Shown one piece after another: positions 29,305 through 42,473 of a stretch of 64,000 nucleotides of DNA. Where the stretch lies: positions 12,400,001-12,464,000 of the forward strand of contig NC_068569.1 of assembly GCF_025698545.1 (NCBI RefSeq), in the 5' to 3' direction. The stretch comes from Gossypium raimondii. Taxonomy: Eukaryota; Streptophyta; Magnoliopsida; Malvales; Malvaceae. Positions within the stretch are counted from its first letter, which is position 1; each line of letters opens with the position of its first letter. Made by a program: the position numbers and the translations under genes. Under the pieces are notes generated by a model that was given only the letters and a program-made list of their open reading frames with translations, was not told where the DNA came from and searched no databases.

Positions 29305-29885
29305 ATGAATTCTTACATGTCCAACTTGTTCTAAAATTTTATATGGCCTGATGCACTTTGAGCCCTTTCGACTAAAATGGAGCACTTTTTTCCATGACAG
29401 GCTTTCAGAAATATTCTCTCTTATTGCAAACTCAATTTCATTTCACTTAGTTCGGTTCAGTAAAAGAGTACAACATCTACGACTATATAATGTGTCGTTT
29501 GGAGCCATTGGAATGTTCGATTGAAATTTGTTATTTTAGGTAAATTCAACTAATGACAAATAATGTTCCCATTTGCTCTCAAATTTAAAATTACAAACTT
29601 GCAACATATATTCAAGAACCTAAATAACTTGCTTTAATTAGTCATTTGTTTGAGGATGAAATGTTATACAAAAATTCAATTTTATTTCAAGCGATTCATG
29701 CAACTGGTTCTAAAATCTAAAGGTAAAATGAGAGCCCATGAACTGTCACGAAATGGGCTGACTTCGTTAGTCGATTCACTATTATCCAAATAGCATCCTT
29801 TGTCTTTGAGGACATTGATAATTCAATGCGAAATCCATGGTTACTTGATCCCATTTCCTCTCGGGACTTTTTATTTTCCATGTAT
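29305..29885 (-). pseudogene. Ty3-gypsy integrase relic
   Basis: Across several minus-strand frames the chromovirus integrase order is readable: SPERKWDQVTMDF (near 29850), then AIWIIVNRLTKSAHFVTVH (near 29770), FWNQLHESLEIKLNF with ITFHPQTND (near 29680), VLEYMLQVCNFKFESKWEHY (near 29600), APNDTLYSRRC (near 29495), then SESLSWKKVLHFSRKG (about 29350-29400) and IRPYKILEQVG. These correspond to the DDE domain and the C-terminal GPY/F region. The section holding the second catalytic Asp (SDRDxRF) has been deleted, and frameshifts and stops are frequent. No LTRs could be assigned to it. It is a decayed fragment only. Confidence 0.82.
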
Positions 29886-30189
29886 AAGTTATGTACCTAA
29901 TGTAACAACTTTCAATTCATTACCATGAACGTAAATTTTCAACACATCAAAGTGCATGTGTAACACCCCTAACCCGAATCTGTCACCGGAACAGGGTTAC
30001 GGAGCATTATCGGAGTTTACAAATTAATTATTAGACATTTCATTTCATCTAGCATTCATATTAGAAAACAATCAAAATCATACATATTATCCCTTAAACG
30101 AACCCTCGAGGCTCAAATTTACGCATTAGAAACAAATAAGGACTAAGTCGAAAACTCAAGAAAGATTTCGAAAATATTTAAAATTTTCA

Positions 30190-30475
30190 ACACTGCAAGG
30201 GTCACACGGTTTGGAGACATGCTCGTGTTTTAGGTCGTGTGGGCATTCGAAATAGGGACACACGGCCGTGTCTCAGCCCGTGTCCATGCCCGTGTGAGTA
30301 TACTGACTTGGGTCACACGGCCAAGTCACACGCTTGTGTGCTAGACCGTCTGAGCTTTTTGTTTTGTGCAAATTTAAGATACAGGGGACACACAGCCGTG
30401 CCACCTGGCCGTGTGTCAAACACGGTTGAGACACACACCTGTGTCTCTACTCGTGTAGACGAAAATAGGTCATTT
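30190..30475. repeat. CACACGG palindrome cluster in LTR G
   Basis: Many copies of CACACGGCC, CCGTGTG and related forms. The clearest is the 12-bp perfect palindrome ACACGGCCGTGT at 30260-30271; others are CACACGCTTGTGTG (about 30328) and CACACCTGTGTC. The tract is GC-rich against its surroundings. Such CACACGG/CCGTGTG runs are common in cotton long LTRs as far as I know. Confidence 0.75.
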
Positions 30476-31524
30476 ACAAGCCATATTTCTCACCCAATTC
30501 TTTGTCAATCTACAATCAACATTACACACATCAACAAGCCATAATTAGACATCCAAAACAAACCAAAATAAGTGGCTAAAGTCAACAAATTACATATAGG
30601 CCATCATTAAACAAAATACATATACATGCAATTATAACCAAAATCAAAACATTCGAAAGTACCAATAGAACCAATGGATAGTGTGATACAACTCCAACAA
30701 GCTTCCAACCCAATCGAGCTTCTGATAATCTGAAAAGTAAAGGAAAACAAATACATAAGCAATGAATGCTTAGTAAGCTTGTATAAACTTTAATCATAAT
30801 ACTTCTTTTCAAATATGAAATTTATACATATCAAGAATAATCCAATATTGATACTGCAATACTCATGAAGTTATATTTAACAACTCACTAAGCAAATAAA
30901 TCTACAGCATCACTTATACATATTATTCCTAGCATAGTACGATTTTAAACAACTTTAACTCTTCCTAAAGTTCTTTATTTTCATTTGCGTTTCTTTACTT
31001 TTCACACTCATTCCATATGCATAACACACTAGTCATAAGAATATCATTCAACCATAGCTACAAGCTAGTGCATTTTAACATAGACCTTTTTTCGAATTAA
31101 TCACATGATAACTCATTTCATAAGAAATTGCATAACTTAAACCTTACCACTCTTTCATGAGCACAAGCATTTTTTCTTTTGAGCACTTACCATTTCAATG
31201 CATCATGTAATTAAACATATTACCATTCAACCAGAAATTTGGCACTTGCCTAAGCGTCAAACAATAACACTTGTTAGCGTACTTGAATATATTTCATATA
31301 AATTCAACATCAATAATCTTATAATCTCAACATGTCACACTTGAATTTATTACTCGTCTTAACTTACATAATTTTTATGTATCAACATATCAAGATATTG
31401 ATATATATATACATTTCATGATACATATCATCTTTTACTGTTTCTTCATATACATATATCATCCAAGACAACTCCTAATAACTTACCATTCGAAGAACGA
31501 CTTATGGATATGAATACATTGTTT

Positions 31525-31800
31525 TCAGAAGCCTAAAGGCTTAACAGAAGCTCATGAGAGCTAAACGGAAACCCATAAGGGTTGAACGGAAGCTTGTAAG
31601 AGCTGAACGGAAACCTATAAGGGTTAAATTGAAGCTCAAAAGAGCTGAACAGAAACCCATAAGGGTTAAACTGAAGCTCAAAAGAGCTGAACAGAAACCC
31701 ATAAGGGTTAAACTAAAGCTCAAAAGAGCTGAACGGAAACTCATTAGGGTTGAACGGAAACTCATATGAGTTAACAGAAGCTCGTGAGAGTTAAACGGAA
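31525..31800. repeat. Thirteen-hairpin covarying array in LTR G, period about 24 bp
   Basis: Alternating short inverted repeats joined by GAACGGAA-like linkers. The stems include AAGCCT/AGGCTT (31529-31542), AGCTC/GAGCT (several), AACCC/GGGTT (several), AACC/GGTT and AACTC/GAGTT, mostly with 4-nt loops (ATAA, AAAA, ATGA). The stem sequence differs from unit to unit while the arms stay complementary in most units. Two long peptide-like ORFs here are by-products of the repeat. Confidence 0.88.
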
Positions 31801-34339
31801 AGTAAACACGAATGTTCGCAACAAATGCTAAACCTCGGTTTACTTGAGTAATTTGCCGTCAATTTATCCTTTGCATTTACCGTCAATTCATTCTTTGCAT
31901 TTACTGTCAATTCATCCTTTGCCACAGAACGATTGTACTCAATCCGTCGTTCCACTCGTTTTGAGCATTCAATTCAAAATTCATAATTTTAACAATATTT
32001 TACTTTCATCAGTAGATATAAATAAATACATAATACCATTCATCAATTTAATATACAAACATTAAATTTTAACCTTACAAACTTACCTGAATTGAATTGT
32101 AATAATTGCGGAGTTTAGGGACTATTCTGCTATTTTTCCTTTTCATGAGTATCTACGAATCTTGATCTAAAATATAAAATTACTCATTCATTAGCATATA
32201 TTTAAGCTCTAATTTATTTTACAATTGATACCCTTCAATTTTTGAATTTACACAATTACCTAGCTTTTAAAACTTTTACAATTTAGTCCCAATTAGTTAA
32301 TCTATCAAATCAACTAATTTTTCTCAATTAATAATTTATTCAAATATTCTAGGATATCATACAACTCTTAATAAAACATAAATTTAATACCAAACCCTAA
32401 TGTTTTAACTATTTTCACAAACCGATACTAACATTAATATTTAACAAAATCACTTTATAATATCATCATACAACAAAATTAAAGCTCTAAACCCACTTGA
32501 TATTAATAATTTCTTTCAATATATTAATTTAGACAATATAACAATTCATTTCATGCAATTTGATCATTTTGACATTTTACAAAATTGCCTCTAAAATTTT
32601 ACTTTTATTCAATTTAGTCCCCGAGCTTAAAACATGCAAATTAGCCATTTTAATGTAAACACATACTAGCTGAATATTGATATATATTTTCCTCCTCCTC
32701 CTCTCCATTAGAAATCCTTAATGTATATATATTTGTTAGAATCTTTAGCTTTTAGTATTTAACATGCTTATATGTTCATATCAAAGTCATCCACTTGAGT
32801 CATAGTCACTAAATTATTTATATCTTGAGCTAAAGAATTCTAAATTAAGATCCGCTTAATTTTTTTTGAAACTAGGCTCAAATATCTTTCTACCATAAAA
32901 ATTTTAGAACTTATAATTTAACCAATAAGTACAGTAAAATCTTCAAATTTATCTCTGCTCATTGTTTGACACTTTGACCTTTCTTTACTAAAATTTAATT
33001 ATCTCTTAGTACAAGGTTTGGATGTTGTTTCTGTTTGTTTCTCTTGAAAATAGATTTATTAAGAATTTAAACATATAAATTTAAACCCCTAATTAATTTT
33101 TTTACAAATTTTGATGATTTTCCAAAGTCGAACAGGGGAACCCAAAATCAAACTAACCTTGTATCACAAAAATTCATATATCTCATAATATGAAATTCTT
33201 TTGCGTAGAAAGTTTCTTCTATGTAAAACTAGACTCAATAGGATTTAATTTAATACTTTAATTAACCTCTAATTCAACTTCTACAATTTTGGTGAATTTT
33301 CAAAATCAGACTACTGCTGCTATCCAAAACTGTTTTAGTGTAGAATGTTGATAACTAAGTTTATAACACTCTCCTTTCCATTCTCTACAATATTTCTCAT
33401 CACTTCCTCTTATTTCCTTTCACTAACATATCAAGAACATATAACCTTATATAAGAAAACTTTACTTTAACATCATTTTCATGCTTTTTCAATAATATCA
33501 AACTTAAAAATATATTGAAATATTGATGTTCTTACCTTGTCCTATTGATTTCAATCTTTAACTTGATTTTCTCTCTCCTTCAACTTCCATTTTCTTGAAT
33601 CCAAGGTCATTTTCTTGTTCTCCGTAGTCTCCTTATCATTTTTCTCTCTTGGTGATTATGAAAATTTCTTGAAATTCTTGGTGAAAATGGTAGTTTTTTA
33701 GTGAAATGACCAAATTGTAGAGAAAAGAAATTTTCTTTCTTTCTTTCTTTTCTCTTCTCACGTTGGTAGCATGGATCTTCATCTTTCTTTCCTTATGTGC
33801 TAAATAAAATAATAATAAAATATAATTAAAATCAAATCAAAATATTAATAAACTAATATTTATTTAATTAATCTAAAATATCACTAACATCATCATTACT
33901 CTTCAAAATTATCTTCCTTGCTAAATGACCATTTTGCCCTTGTGATTCTTCAAAATTCCTCCATTAACTCATCACTTATTTTGGTAAAATTGTGATTTAA
34001 CCCTAATACTTTTTCCACTTATTCAATTTGGTACTAATTTATCCATTTTCTTAGTTTCTAGATCATTCCACCCTTAAAATATTTTCACTATTGTTCCTTC
34101 AACTTTTTCATATTTATACTTTAACCCTTTAAATTTTGAGTATTTACTTTTGGGCCATAAAACTTTTCTCACTTTTGCGATTTAGTCCTTTCTTGAATTA
34201 ATATATCATAATATATTTCCCAATGTTGGCATAAGTAAAAATTTCCCTTTTGTCATTTTATTTCTTTATTTTATTATATCAAGGATAATATCTTACTTTC
34301 TTACTATAGTAATTTTGAGTATTACAAATGAGTTTTACA

Positions 34340-37300
34340 TGCATGGTCATTCACTTACTTAGGATTTAGACAAGAGACACAACAAACATCATAAGTAAGT
34401 AAATCCATAAATAAATCTATGATTAATTCAACTTAAGACCTACATGATGTAATATCAATCCTGTCAATCACATCTTTGTCTCTATTTTTACGAGTCATTT
34501 ACTTAATATCCAAAACAAGTTCTCTATTCATTTGGACTTATAGACAACATAATAATCCCTATTTATTTGAATCATTTGCTCGATTTGATTTTGCAAAATA
34601 TGAGCAATTTAGATTATCTACTAATAAAAGTTGTTTATTGTATTATAATTCATTATTATAATGCAAATTATTATTAATTAAACTTTAGGTAATCAGTAAG
34701 TTTATATTTACTTATTTATTCTGTTTTCATGTAAAAACTATGGGGAACAAACATGCAAAGATTTATCAATCAAAATAATGTTAATGTCCTTTTAGAATTT
34801 AGGAATGATAATGCTAATTTTAACTGAATTTGTAATGCTTAATTGATGTTTATGTTATTTACGTATGTTTATAATTTTTCTAATTTTTTTATTTATCCTT
34901 TTTTAGTTTTTTATTTGTTTTTTTTAAAATTCATCCAGTTGAAATTAGTTAAATAAAAATTGATGATTTTAGTTTAATTATCAATTTGATTCTGAAAAAA
35001 TGAGTGTGCTCTTCATAAATATTTTATTTTAAACTTTTTTATATATCTTAAAAGATGTTAAATATACATATTTGAATGTGTTGTATGCCAAACATTTAAA
35101 AAAGGGTTACATAGTCTCATTAGGGACAAATATGGATGAATGTATTTATAGTATTTTGGAAAAACAAAAGTTTTTAAGTGTGTTTATAAAGTTATTTAGT
35201 AATTGGATTTAAGTATAATTAGTTGTGATATGTTTCAAAAATTTACAACCTTCAATCCTTATTAGAGGGAGGGTGAGAGTTAAGATAATTATGCTGACTA
35301 ATTACAATCAATTATACTCAATCCAATTACCATAAGACTTTTAAATATAGCTATACATGATTTAAGTCGAAAAAATTTATTTTTATGCAATAATAATAGT
35401 ATTTCAATTTTAAGATTTATATTTTATTTTACAAATCTCTAAAACTTGACAAGAGATAAGTTTTATACATTTTAAGCTACTAAATATTCAACAAATTATA
35501 TAGTATTTATTATTAATTATTTATACTTGGAAAATGAACAACCAATGATATATGTTTAATGTGAGAAAATGATCGAAAAATATAAAAATTTAAAGAGTAA
35601 TAGAATAAAATTACATATAATATTTATTTTTCTTATTAATTTTATTATTAATCGTATTGACCAACACTCTCTTGAATTAATATAATACATATAATATTTA
35701 TTTTTGTATATATCACAAATGATTATTTGATTTTGAGTTTTGTTACTTGATTAGAAATTTTTTGTTGCAAGTATTATGTTTTTTATAAAAATAAAATTAT
35801 GTAGTTGTTTATACTTGTATGGCATAAAAATTACAACTTAATTATATATATAATTAATTTTTTTATAATTACAAGATGATGTAAGTTTAATAATAAATGA
35901 TATTCTACCGTATCCTAAATCACTTTTAAAATGATTAAAATCCTTCTTTCCAAAAGTTAAAATTTTGAGTTGGCCTCGTAAACATTAACCAAAAATTATT
36001 TATTTATGCGTTCCATCAAATGAGGCTTCCCTATGATTTAATAGTTGATTTTATGCAAAGTGAGGATGAACAAGACAGGCCAAAAGTACTTGAAAAGAAA
36101 GAAAGAAAAAAGCATCTGCAATTTGGTTTGAAATACATATGCTACAAAAATTAATTAATGGGTAACCCTGAAATGCTATCTAATCTAAGCTGGCATTTGT
36201 CGTAATTTATGTGCAATAATGGAATGGATAAGAATTATATAATTAAAAAATAAATTCTCTATTTATCATCGTTTGATCATTGATGACGTTCCATATGTTG
36301 AGTTGCAAATCAAGGTTTAATTGCTCCTCAAATACTTTTTGCATTATTATTTGATATAAAAATTGACTGAATTGCAATTCAAACGTTTGATTCTTTAATA
36401 AAATATCAACTTGGGCCCCCCTGACAGGAATTATAATAATGCATAAATTTTGGCTTACTACCTTATCTAAAATATTATATATAACTTGAGGTTTGAATAA
36501 ATGATATTCTTCTGGTTTATTGTAATTAAGTTTCCAGCTCATAGCAATAGCATCACCTAAATGTCAAAGTTTTTCATTTGATTTGACTTTATGGTATGGC
36601 CGCCCAATCATTTGAACTTCCATTCAATCAAAAATATATCACAATCTTTTTATTAGCTACGGTATTGATTTAAGGAGTGAGATTTAAATCAGAAAACTTC
36701 TTCTTATGCTACATATGCAATAGTTTGTTCTGATTATATTTTTCTCAAAGCTAAAGTCTTCATTTAAAAAAAAAAAGAGAATATTAGATCGTGCTAAATT
36801 TACATATTTATTTATATGATAATTCACAATAAATATTATTTAAGTTTCCAAAAATATTACTGCAATAATCAATTTATATTGTATATAGTTTAGGTTTTTA
36901 CTAATTGGATGAAGGCATGAAAAGAAAGACGTGAAGAAGAAACATAAAGTCTAAAATGAGCAACTGCCATCATTCTCGCATAGAAAAAGAAATGCTGCTT
37001 TGAGCTCAGTAAAAATTGTTTCTATTCAATTAAGTCCCTCAAGAGTGAAGCTTAAACGGACGTGCGGCAATGGCAAATTTTGGTAAGCCCACAACAAGAT
37101 AACGACAGAATTTGGAATTCGGAATTTTTATTCATTTACTACACCGAAACCAATGGCAAATTAAATTGTGAAAAGAAAATTAATATATATCCGATGAAAT
37201 TCGCAAAGGGATAATGCAATGTAAGGGGGGGTATCTTTTTTTTTTTTTTAAATTATAAAGTTTTTTTCTCAGTTTTAAATTTCCTATCTAGTGTGCCACA

Positions 37301-37377
37301 CGATAAATGATACGCACCGCAGGGACGTTGAAACCGAGGACGACTCCACCAATTACGAACTGCTCATAAGACACGTG
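34340..37377. other. Intergenic, strongly AT-rich, no gene seen
   Basis: Three kilobases between LTR G and the WRKY gene. A 99-codon minus-strand open stretch at 36243-36542 has no recognisable motif. A run of T (about 37231-37249) lies 130 bp from the WRKY stop codon. No transposon termini identified. Confidence 0.55.
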
Positions 37378-38440
37378 TCAGCAGATCCCAACCTGTGGTC
37401 CCACATTCCGTTGATGCCTAAACACAAAGGAGCACTCAGGCAACTCGCCCAGATCGGCGAATAACGACTCGTCCTCTTCCTTCATCGGGAAGACCATCGC
37501 CACGTCGGCATCGCAGTCATCCCTTTCTGTAAACAGGGGGCTCTCCAGAACCGTCGACGACGTCGTTTCCATCTCCCCAAACCAAGCAAATTCATCCCCT
37601 GTTGTAAGAATCGAGTCCTCCGTCAAATCAGCGAACCTCTCTTCGGTCCCTGATTCCTGTTCCGTGTCGGCCTGCGACGTAGATGGCTCGTTCTGTACAG
37701 CTGTTACAGTTGCTGTTGATGCCTCCGCTGCAGCCGCTGCCTTCGCCGCCGCAGCAGCTTGCTTAGCGGCGGCGGTATTGTGTCTAGAAGCGGGCCAGGG
37801 GTGATTGTGTTCGCAGGAGTACGTGATCACTAACATTTTAGGGTCCACATGACTCCTCTCGACTTGTTTCCTTGCCGGACATCCCTTCGAGCTACTACAC
37901 CGATAATAACCTCTGCCGGCAGTAAGATGAAAACAGAAACCATAATCAGCGGTTGGTGATTGTGGAACCGTAGACTTGGAAATTCACGCATCGATGCAGA
38001 GAAAACGTTAGTTAACAGTCAGTTTATTCAGTTTACCTGGGATAAGGAGAGCCTTTGATGGGTTTTTGGCCGTACTTTCGCCAAGCCCAAGAATCGGATG
38101 GTGGAGCACTCTCACCTTTAAAGCGGGAACCTTCAACATCCTTGATAGGCACTGACACAACTCTTTTCTGTATGGATCTCCTACTGTAATAAAACCCCAT
38201 TACGTCAAAATTACAAAAAAAAAAAAACCATTAAAACATGCAAACAACGAACTTTAACAGAAAATTATTTAAAAAAAAAAAAAGTTACCCTTTTTTAGGA
38301 GAGAGTTTGATGCTGTTGAAAGTGGTAGAAGGAGGAGACTCAGCGCCGGTTTCTGATGAAACGTTGTCGTTATCTTCTAACTCTTGCTCAGTAACATAAG
38401 GGTTACTAGCTTTGTTGAAACTAGGATCACCAGCGTCCAT
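37378..38440 (-). CDS. WRKY65: WRKY transcription factor, group IIe, WRKY65-like
   Basis: Three exons: 38289-38440, 38037-38183 and 37378-37912, all with GT/AG borders, giving 277 residues. The DNA-binding domain reads [19 protein letters not shown], followed by the zinc finger [15 protein letters not shown]...YSCEHNH (C-X5-C-X23-H-X-H). An intron splits the WRKY domain after PR, the standard place. Upstream is [15 protein letters not shown], and downstream a poly-Ala stretch ([14 protein letters not shown]). The C-terminal [19 protein letters not shown] and [19 protein letters not shown] blocks match WRKY65 of Arabidopsis as I recall it. It should bind W-box DNA (TTGACC/T) in the nucleus. 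No lesion is seen. Confidence 0.95.
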
Positions 38441-38524
38441 GATTACTGATTAGAGCTTGATGATCAACAGCGTTTAAAGGTGAGAAACAACCAAATCAAA
38501 GAAGAGAGAGAAAGGGGTTGTTAG

Positions 38525-38551
38525 GCGAAGAAGAAGAAGAAGAAACAGGAA
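38525..38551. repeat. (GAA)n microsatellite in the WRKY65 leader
   Basis: GAAGAAGAAGAAGAAGAA run 85-110 bp upstream of the start codon. On the coding strand it is a (TTC)n tract, common in plant 5' leaders. Confidence 0.8.
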
Positions 38552-40762
38552 GGGTGGCTCTTTTAAAAATGGGGGGAGCGGCAAGTTGACAGATTGGGGT
38601 TTGGCATTAGTTTATAGAGGACGTGCAAGCAAATTGTGATGTAAATCCTATAACTTTGATAAAATAATTTTAATTTATTGTTTTTCATTTTTTTTTAAAT
38701 TGTACCATATATTTATTACAACTGATTAAAGTTTTCCCAGTATCCGTCGCCTTTTGTTTATATATTGGATATGTACCATGTAACCACTCTGGCTGCCTGC
38801 TTTTGTTTAGGCTGACAGTGGCTTGGATCGTCGTTACTTTTGAAGTAAATTTATATTCTAATTCGATTAGTTTTAAGATATTATAGTTTGTTTATATTAA
38901 ATCTAAATATTACTTTAACCAAATCAAAATTAGATGTCAGTATTTCAATGAATTATATGTTTCTTTGTTTTTGGTTTTTTTAGGGCATAGGAATTGTTAA
39001 TTTTGGAACCGTCTCTTGTCCAAGTCTTCAACCATTTATGGGTGCTTCAATACACCAAATTGAAAGAAACTCATCAATTAAAATGATTATTTATATAATT
39101 ATAAGTATTTATACCCAAATCCAACTATGAACTAGAAATTAAGGTTTTGGCTACTATATATATGGTATATTCATTGTTTGTAAATGTATATCAATTAGAG
39201 AAGAAAAAGAAAAAGAAAGTTATGTAGGCATGGCTTATGTGGATTGAGTAGGACAGCAACTGAAGTTTTGAGGATGAAAATTTTTTTTCTTTTGCCTTTC
39301 TTAATCAAAACTTGAAGGAGAAAAAGTGAAATAAATTGGGTTATTTGGCATCCATTAATCGTGGTAGGAATATAAAAAACAAGAATGTGTTGGATTTTGG
39401 GGCTCCTAAAAAGACCACCTATATATCTTTTCCAAATCAAACCCACAAAAAGGCACAAAAAAAGAAAAAGCTTTGATTCAGTTTCACTTTCACATGGTGT
39501 TTTCGTAACAATTGAGGAGATCAATAGTTATCCATTTGCTTAGTTAATTAGTATTTGTCGAATAAATCTATAAACAAATCCATATTGACGGAGACTTTAT
39601 CAACCTTGGGCTTGTCTCACTTCTCTTCATCAACCCCTTATTAACACCGTTGTTGATTATTCTTAAATAAATGAAGAGATTCCCCCAGCTGAGCTCTCAC
39701 TACATACAAGTCAATACCTTGGGTGGGTTATTACTTAATTTACTACATATTTTCTTTGTTTTGAGGCACCCAATCACCTCCTTTCAAAAGATTTCAATTT
39801 TATAACATATATTATGGGTTCATTATCGAAAAATTTATATACATGTTAGCTTTTTAAGGCTAATGGAAATCTACACAATCGTATAACTCTAAATTTTATT
39901 TACAAAGATTTAATCGTCGGTGTTTTGTTTGATTATGAGGAGGATATAGTCACATAAATTGTACTCTTACGGCATAAAAATAGAACAAACAATAATATCT
40001 TGAAATCAGTTTAAAGAAAAATAATCAAATAGTTCTGTCTTTGTTTGGGGAATTTTGAACATATATGATAGGGTTAATTTAATAATAAATGTTATCATTG
40101 TGATATATACTTAATTTTACTCCTCTCATATACCTAATGTATATATGCAAATCGAAATAAGTATGTACATGTATGAATGTTAAAATACCATTATCACCCA
40201 TTTCTACAAATATAGATTGCATTTATAATTACTTTAATTATTTTTATTTTTTGGTTTACCATCAAATTCTTAATTATAAAATATCTTAAATGTAAAAATA
40301 ATAATTTCAAAATATATGTGGTTATGGTGTTGATTGAGTTTTAATTCAATTTACAATTTTACTATTATAACAATTAAAAGATTTGAGTTCGAATATATTG
40401 TTAAATTCCATTTTAAGGATTTCTTAAATGAATAGTTTAGGAATTACATTAAAAATCACAATAAAATAAAACAAATATTTACCAAATTCATTCCAACTGT
40501 TTTTTTTAGTTTTAAAAGGTTTATTATCGGTACCTAATTAAGATTGACAATTTTTTTAATATGACGTGTTATTTTTTCGTCAATGTGGTATTTGTATTTG
40601 ACAAATGTTATACATTTTGGTACTTAGAAGTAATAGTGTTTAATTTGGGTTTTAGAATTAATTTGATGAAAGTATGTTGAGTGATATTTTGTTTTATCAT
40701 TCTATTACAAACTTCAAATTTTGAAAATTGATGATATTTTGGACTAGTTCGGTAATTAAAAG

Positions 40763-41241
40763 AAGGCATAATGATTTTTTGGACCTCCAACTTTATAAAA
40801 AAAAGTCATTTCAGCCCTCTAGTTAATTTTTTACCACTTTTAGCCCTTGAACTTGCGTTTTTTCAAATCACCCCAAATTAATGAAAAAGTTAACATTTGT
40901 TAACTTTACTAACGGGACATACACCTCGATTGCTATGTAGATGACACATAAGCATTTAAATAAATTTTTTAAATTTAAAAAATAATTTTAATGATTTTTA
41001 ATTTTTAAAAATAGTTTTTATAATTTTTTGAAATTTTAAAATATAAAAATTAATTAAATGCTGATGTGGCAATCCACGTGTATGCAACGATTGCAAAGTT
41101 AAAAGAACGTTGAATTTTCCATTTATTTTGGGTGATTTTACAAAAAACACAAGTTTAAAAGCTAAAATGAATAAAAATTAAATGGAAGACTAAAATAAAA
41201 TTTTATAAAATTAGAGGGTGAAATAAGTTATTATCCCTTAA
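40763..41241. repeat. Non-autonomous repeat with imperfect terminal inverted repeats
   Basis: The left end AAGGCATAATGATTTT and the reverse complement of the right end (AAGGGATAATAACTTA) agree at most positions, and the next 20 bases also partly match. The interior is AT-rich with a GATGTGGCAATCCACGTG segment. A related end (AATGATTTTTT..CCCT) occurs at 59750-59790 on the opposite strand. No coding capacity, so possibly MITE-like. Confidence 0.5.
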
Positions 41242-42387
41242 AAAGTAAAAAAAACTTAATCCTTCTAGACTTCATTTATGCGTGAAGCAATGTAACTACT
41301 ACTATTATTTTATTCATTGAAATATTAAAGTCTTTAAATGTATTATTTGAATTTCTTTATATTTATATATCATAAGCATTGAATGACTCTAATTAATTAT
41401 TCACATTTTAAAAATCTTCCGATGTCTGACTTCCCGCACCAACGGCATCACCCATGCCACCCCCTAGACCCCAATAAATAAAATTAACTTCCTCATGCAT
41501 ATAATTCTATTCATATGGATTCATTTAATGAACAGAAACTTCCTCATGCCTTCATCGGAACTCCCCCAAATCAGGAAAAAGCCCCTATTTTGCTTTATAT
41601 TTCATGAAATCATTAATGGGATCTAAACATTCAATGGAATGTAATTCACATGTAACACGGGATACAAAAAATGAACCCAAACAAAGCCATCCAACCTTGC
41701 TTATTTGCTTCCAGATCACAATATATTTTCCCATTCCCAGACTCTTTCAAACTTATAGTTGATATAACTACGTACCCCATAACCATTTAAGAAATTTATT
41801 TATTTCTTACATATTTTGAATTAATGGGAATTTTTAAAAATATATATAATTTCGTCGTCATCGTCTTCTTAATCATATCAATCCATATATAAATAATGGA
41901 TAGTCAAGATTGTTACAAAACATCTAATGTAGACTTTTTACTTAACATATAAGTTGTTTATGAGATTAAAAAAAATGGGACCAATTCTTGATTGCCTAAT
42001 GGATTTTTCTTTACTTTCCATGTCATGTCCAGAATCCAGATTGCTTTTGAGGAATTTTCTGGGAAAGGGTCTGGAATTTGAGTACCGAGGGGGTTGAATT
42101 AATGTTCCTTGGATAAAAAAAAGGTTGAATTATTTTTACTGACTCCCACCTAAACTAGCAGATGTCGAATATTTTAATGGGTCGGAAGTTGCCCAAGTCC
42201 AAATATCAATTCAGCCCATTTATTGCCAATAATTACATTGATTTCTTTTTCTAGGCTTTAGGATTCAAGCAGTTCTGCATGGTGAGAAAAAACTGAATGG
42301 TTCATTTCATTTTCATTATTTTTGCCGACAAAAAGGGATTTTCTATTTCTTCATAAAATTTAATAAACAATAACTCCCAAACATCAG

Positions 42388-42459
42388 TCCATTGTCGTCC
42401 AGTGGTTAGGATACTTGGCTTTCACCCAAGAGACCCGGGTTCAATTCCCGGCAATGGAA
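42388..42459 (+). tRNA. tRNA-Glu (anticodon TTC)
   Basis: A 72-nt cloverleaf. The acceptor stem TCCATTG/CAATGGA pairs fully, the D-arm is GTCCAGTGGTTAGGA, the anticodon loop CTTTCAC carries TTC, and the T-arm is CCGGGTTCAATTCCCGG. A-box and B-box internal promoters are in place. No intron. It delivers glutamate to GAA/GAG codons. The nuclear-type sequence has T at position 1, as in other plant Glu tRNAs. Confidence 0.97.
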
Positions 42460-42465
42460 ATTTAA

Positions 42466-42473
42466 CAATTTTT
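42466..42473 (+). terminator. RNA polymerase III terminator of tRNA-Glu
   Basis: A run of T residues a few bases after the tRNA 3' end, the normal Pol III stop. Confidence 0.8.

Larger units (their letters stand above)
29959..34339 (-). mobile_element. Solo LTR G, about 4.4 kb, with two palindromic arrays
   Basis: It opens TGTAACACCCCTAACCCG at 29959, like LTR F. Two right ends are possible: ATTACA at 34326, matching F's end, or TTTTACA at 34339. Only the second gives a target duplication, TGCATG (29953-29958 and 34340-34345), six bases instead of the usual five. Both halves align with LTR F, but G has about 2 kb more in the middle, including the arrays at 30190-30475 and 31525-31800. No retroviral ORF is seen. 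Confidence 0.8.
38441..42387. other. Intergenic region with an old repeat, no gene seen
   Basis: Nearly 4 kb of AT-rich sequence upstream of the WRKY gene. A 109-codon open stretch at 39195-39524 on the minus strand is low complexity and shows no domain. The only structured part is the repeat at 40763-41241, listed separately. Confidence 0.55.

Noticed and set aside
31541-31769. Open frames of 71-74 codons on both strands with repeated peptides
   Set aside because: They are translations of the hairpin array in LTR G. The repeat period is a multiple of three, which opens frames by itself. No start context or homology.
36243-36542. 99-codon minus-strand open frame
   Set aside because: AT-rich region, no recognisable motif, no supporting promoter or exon structure.
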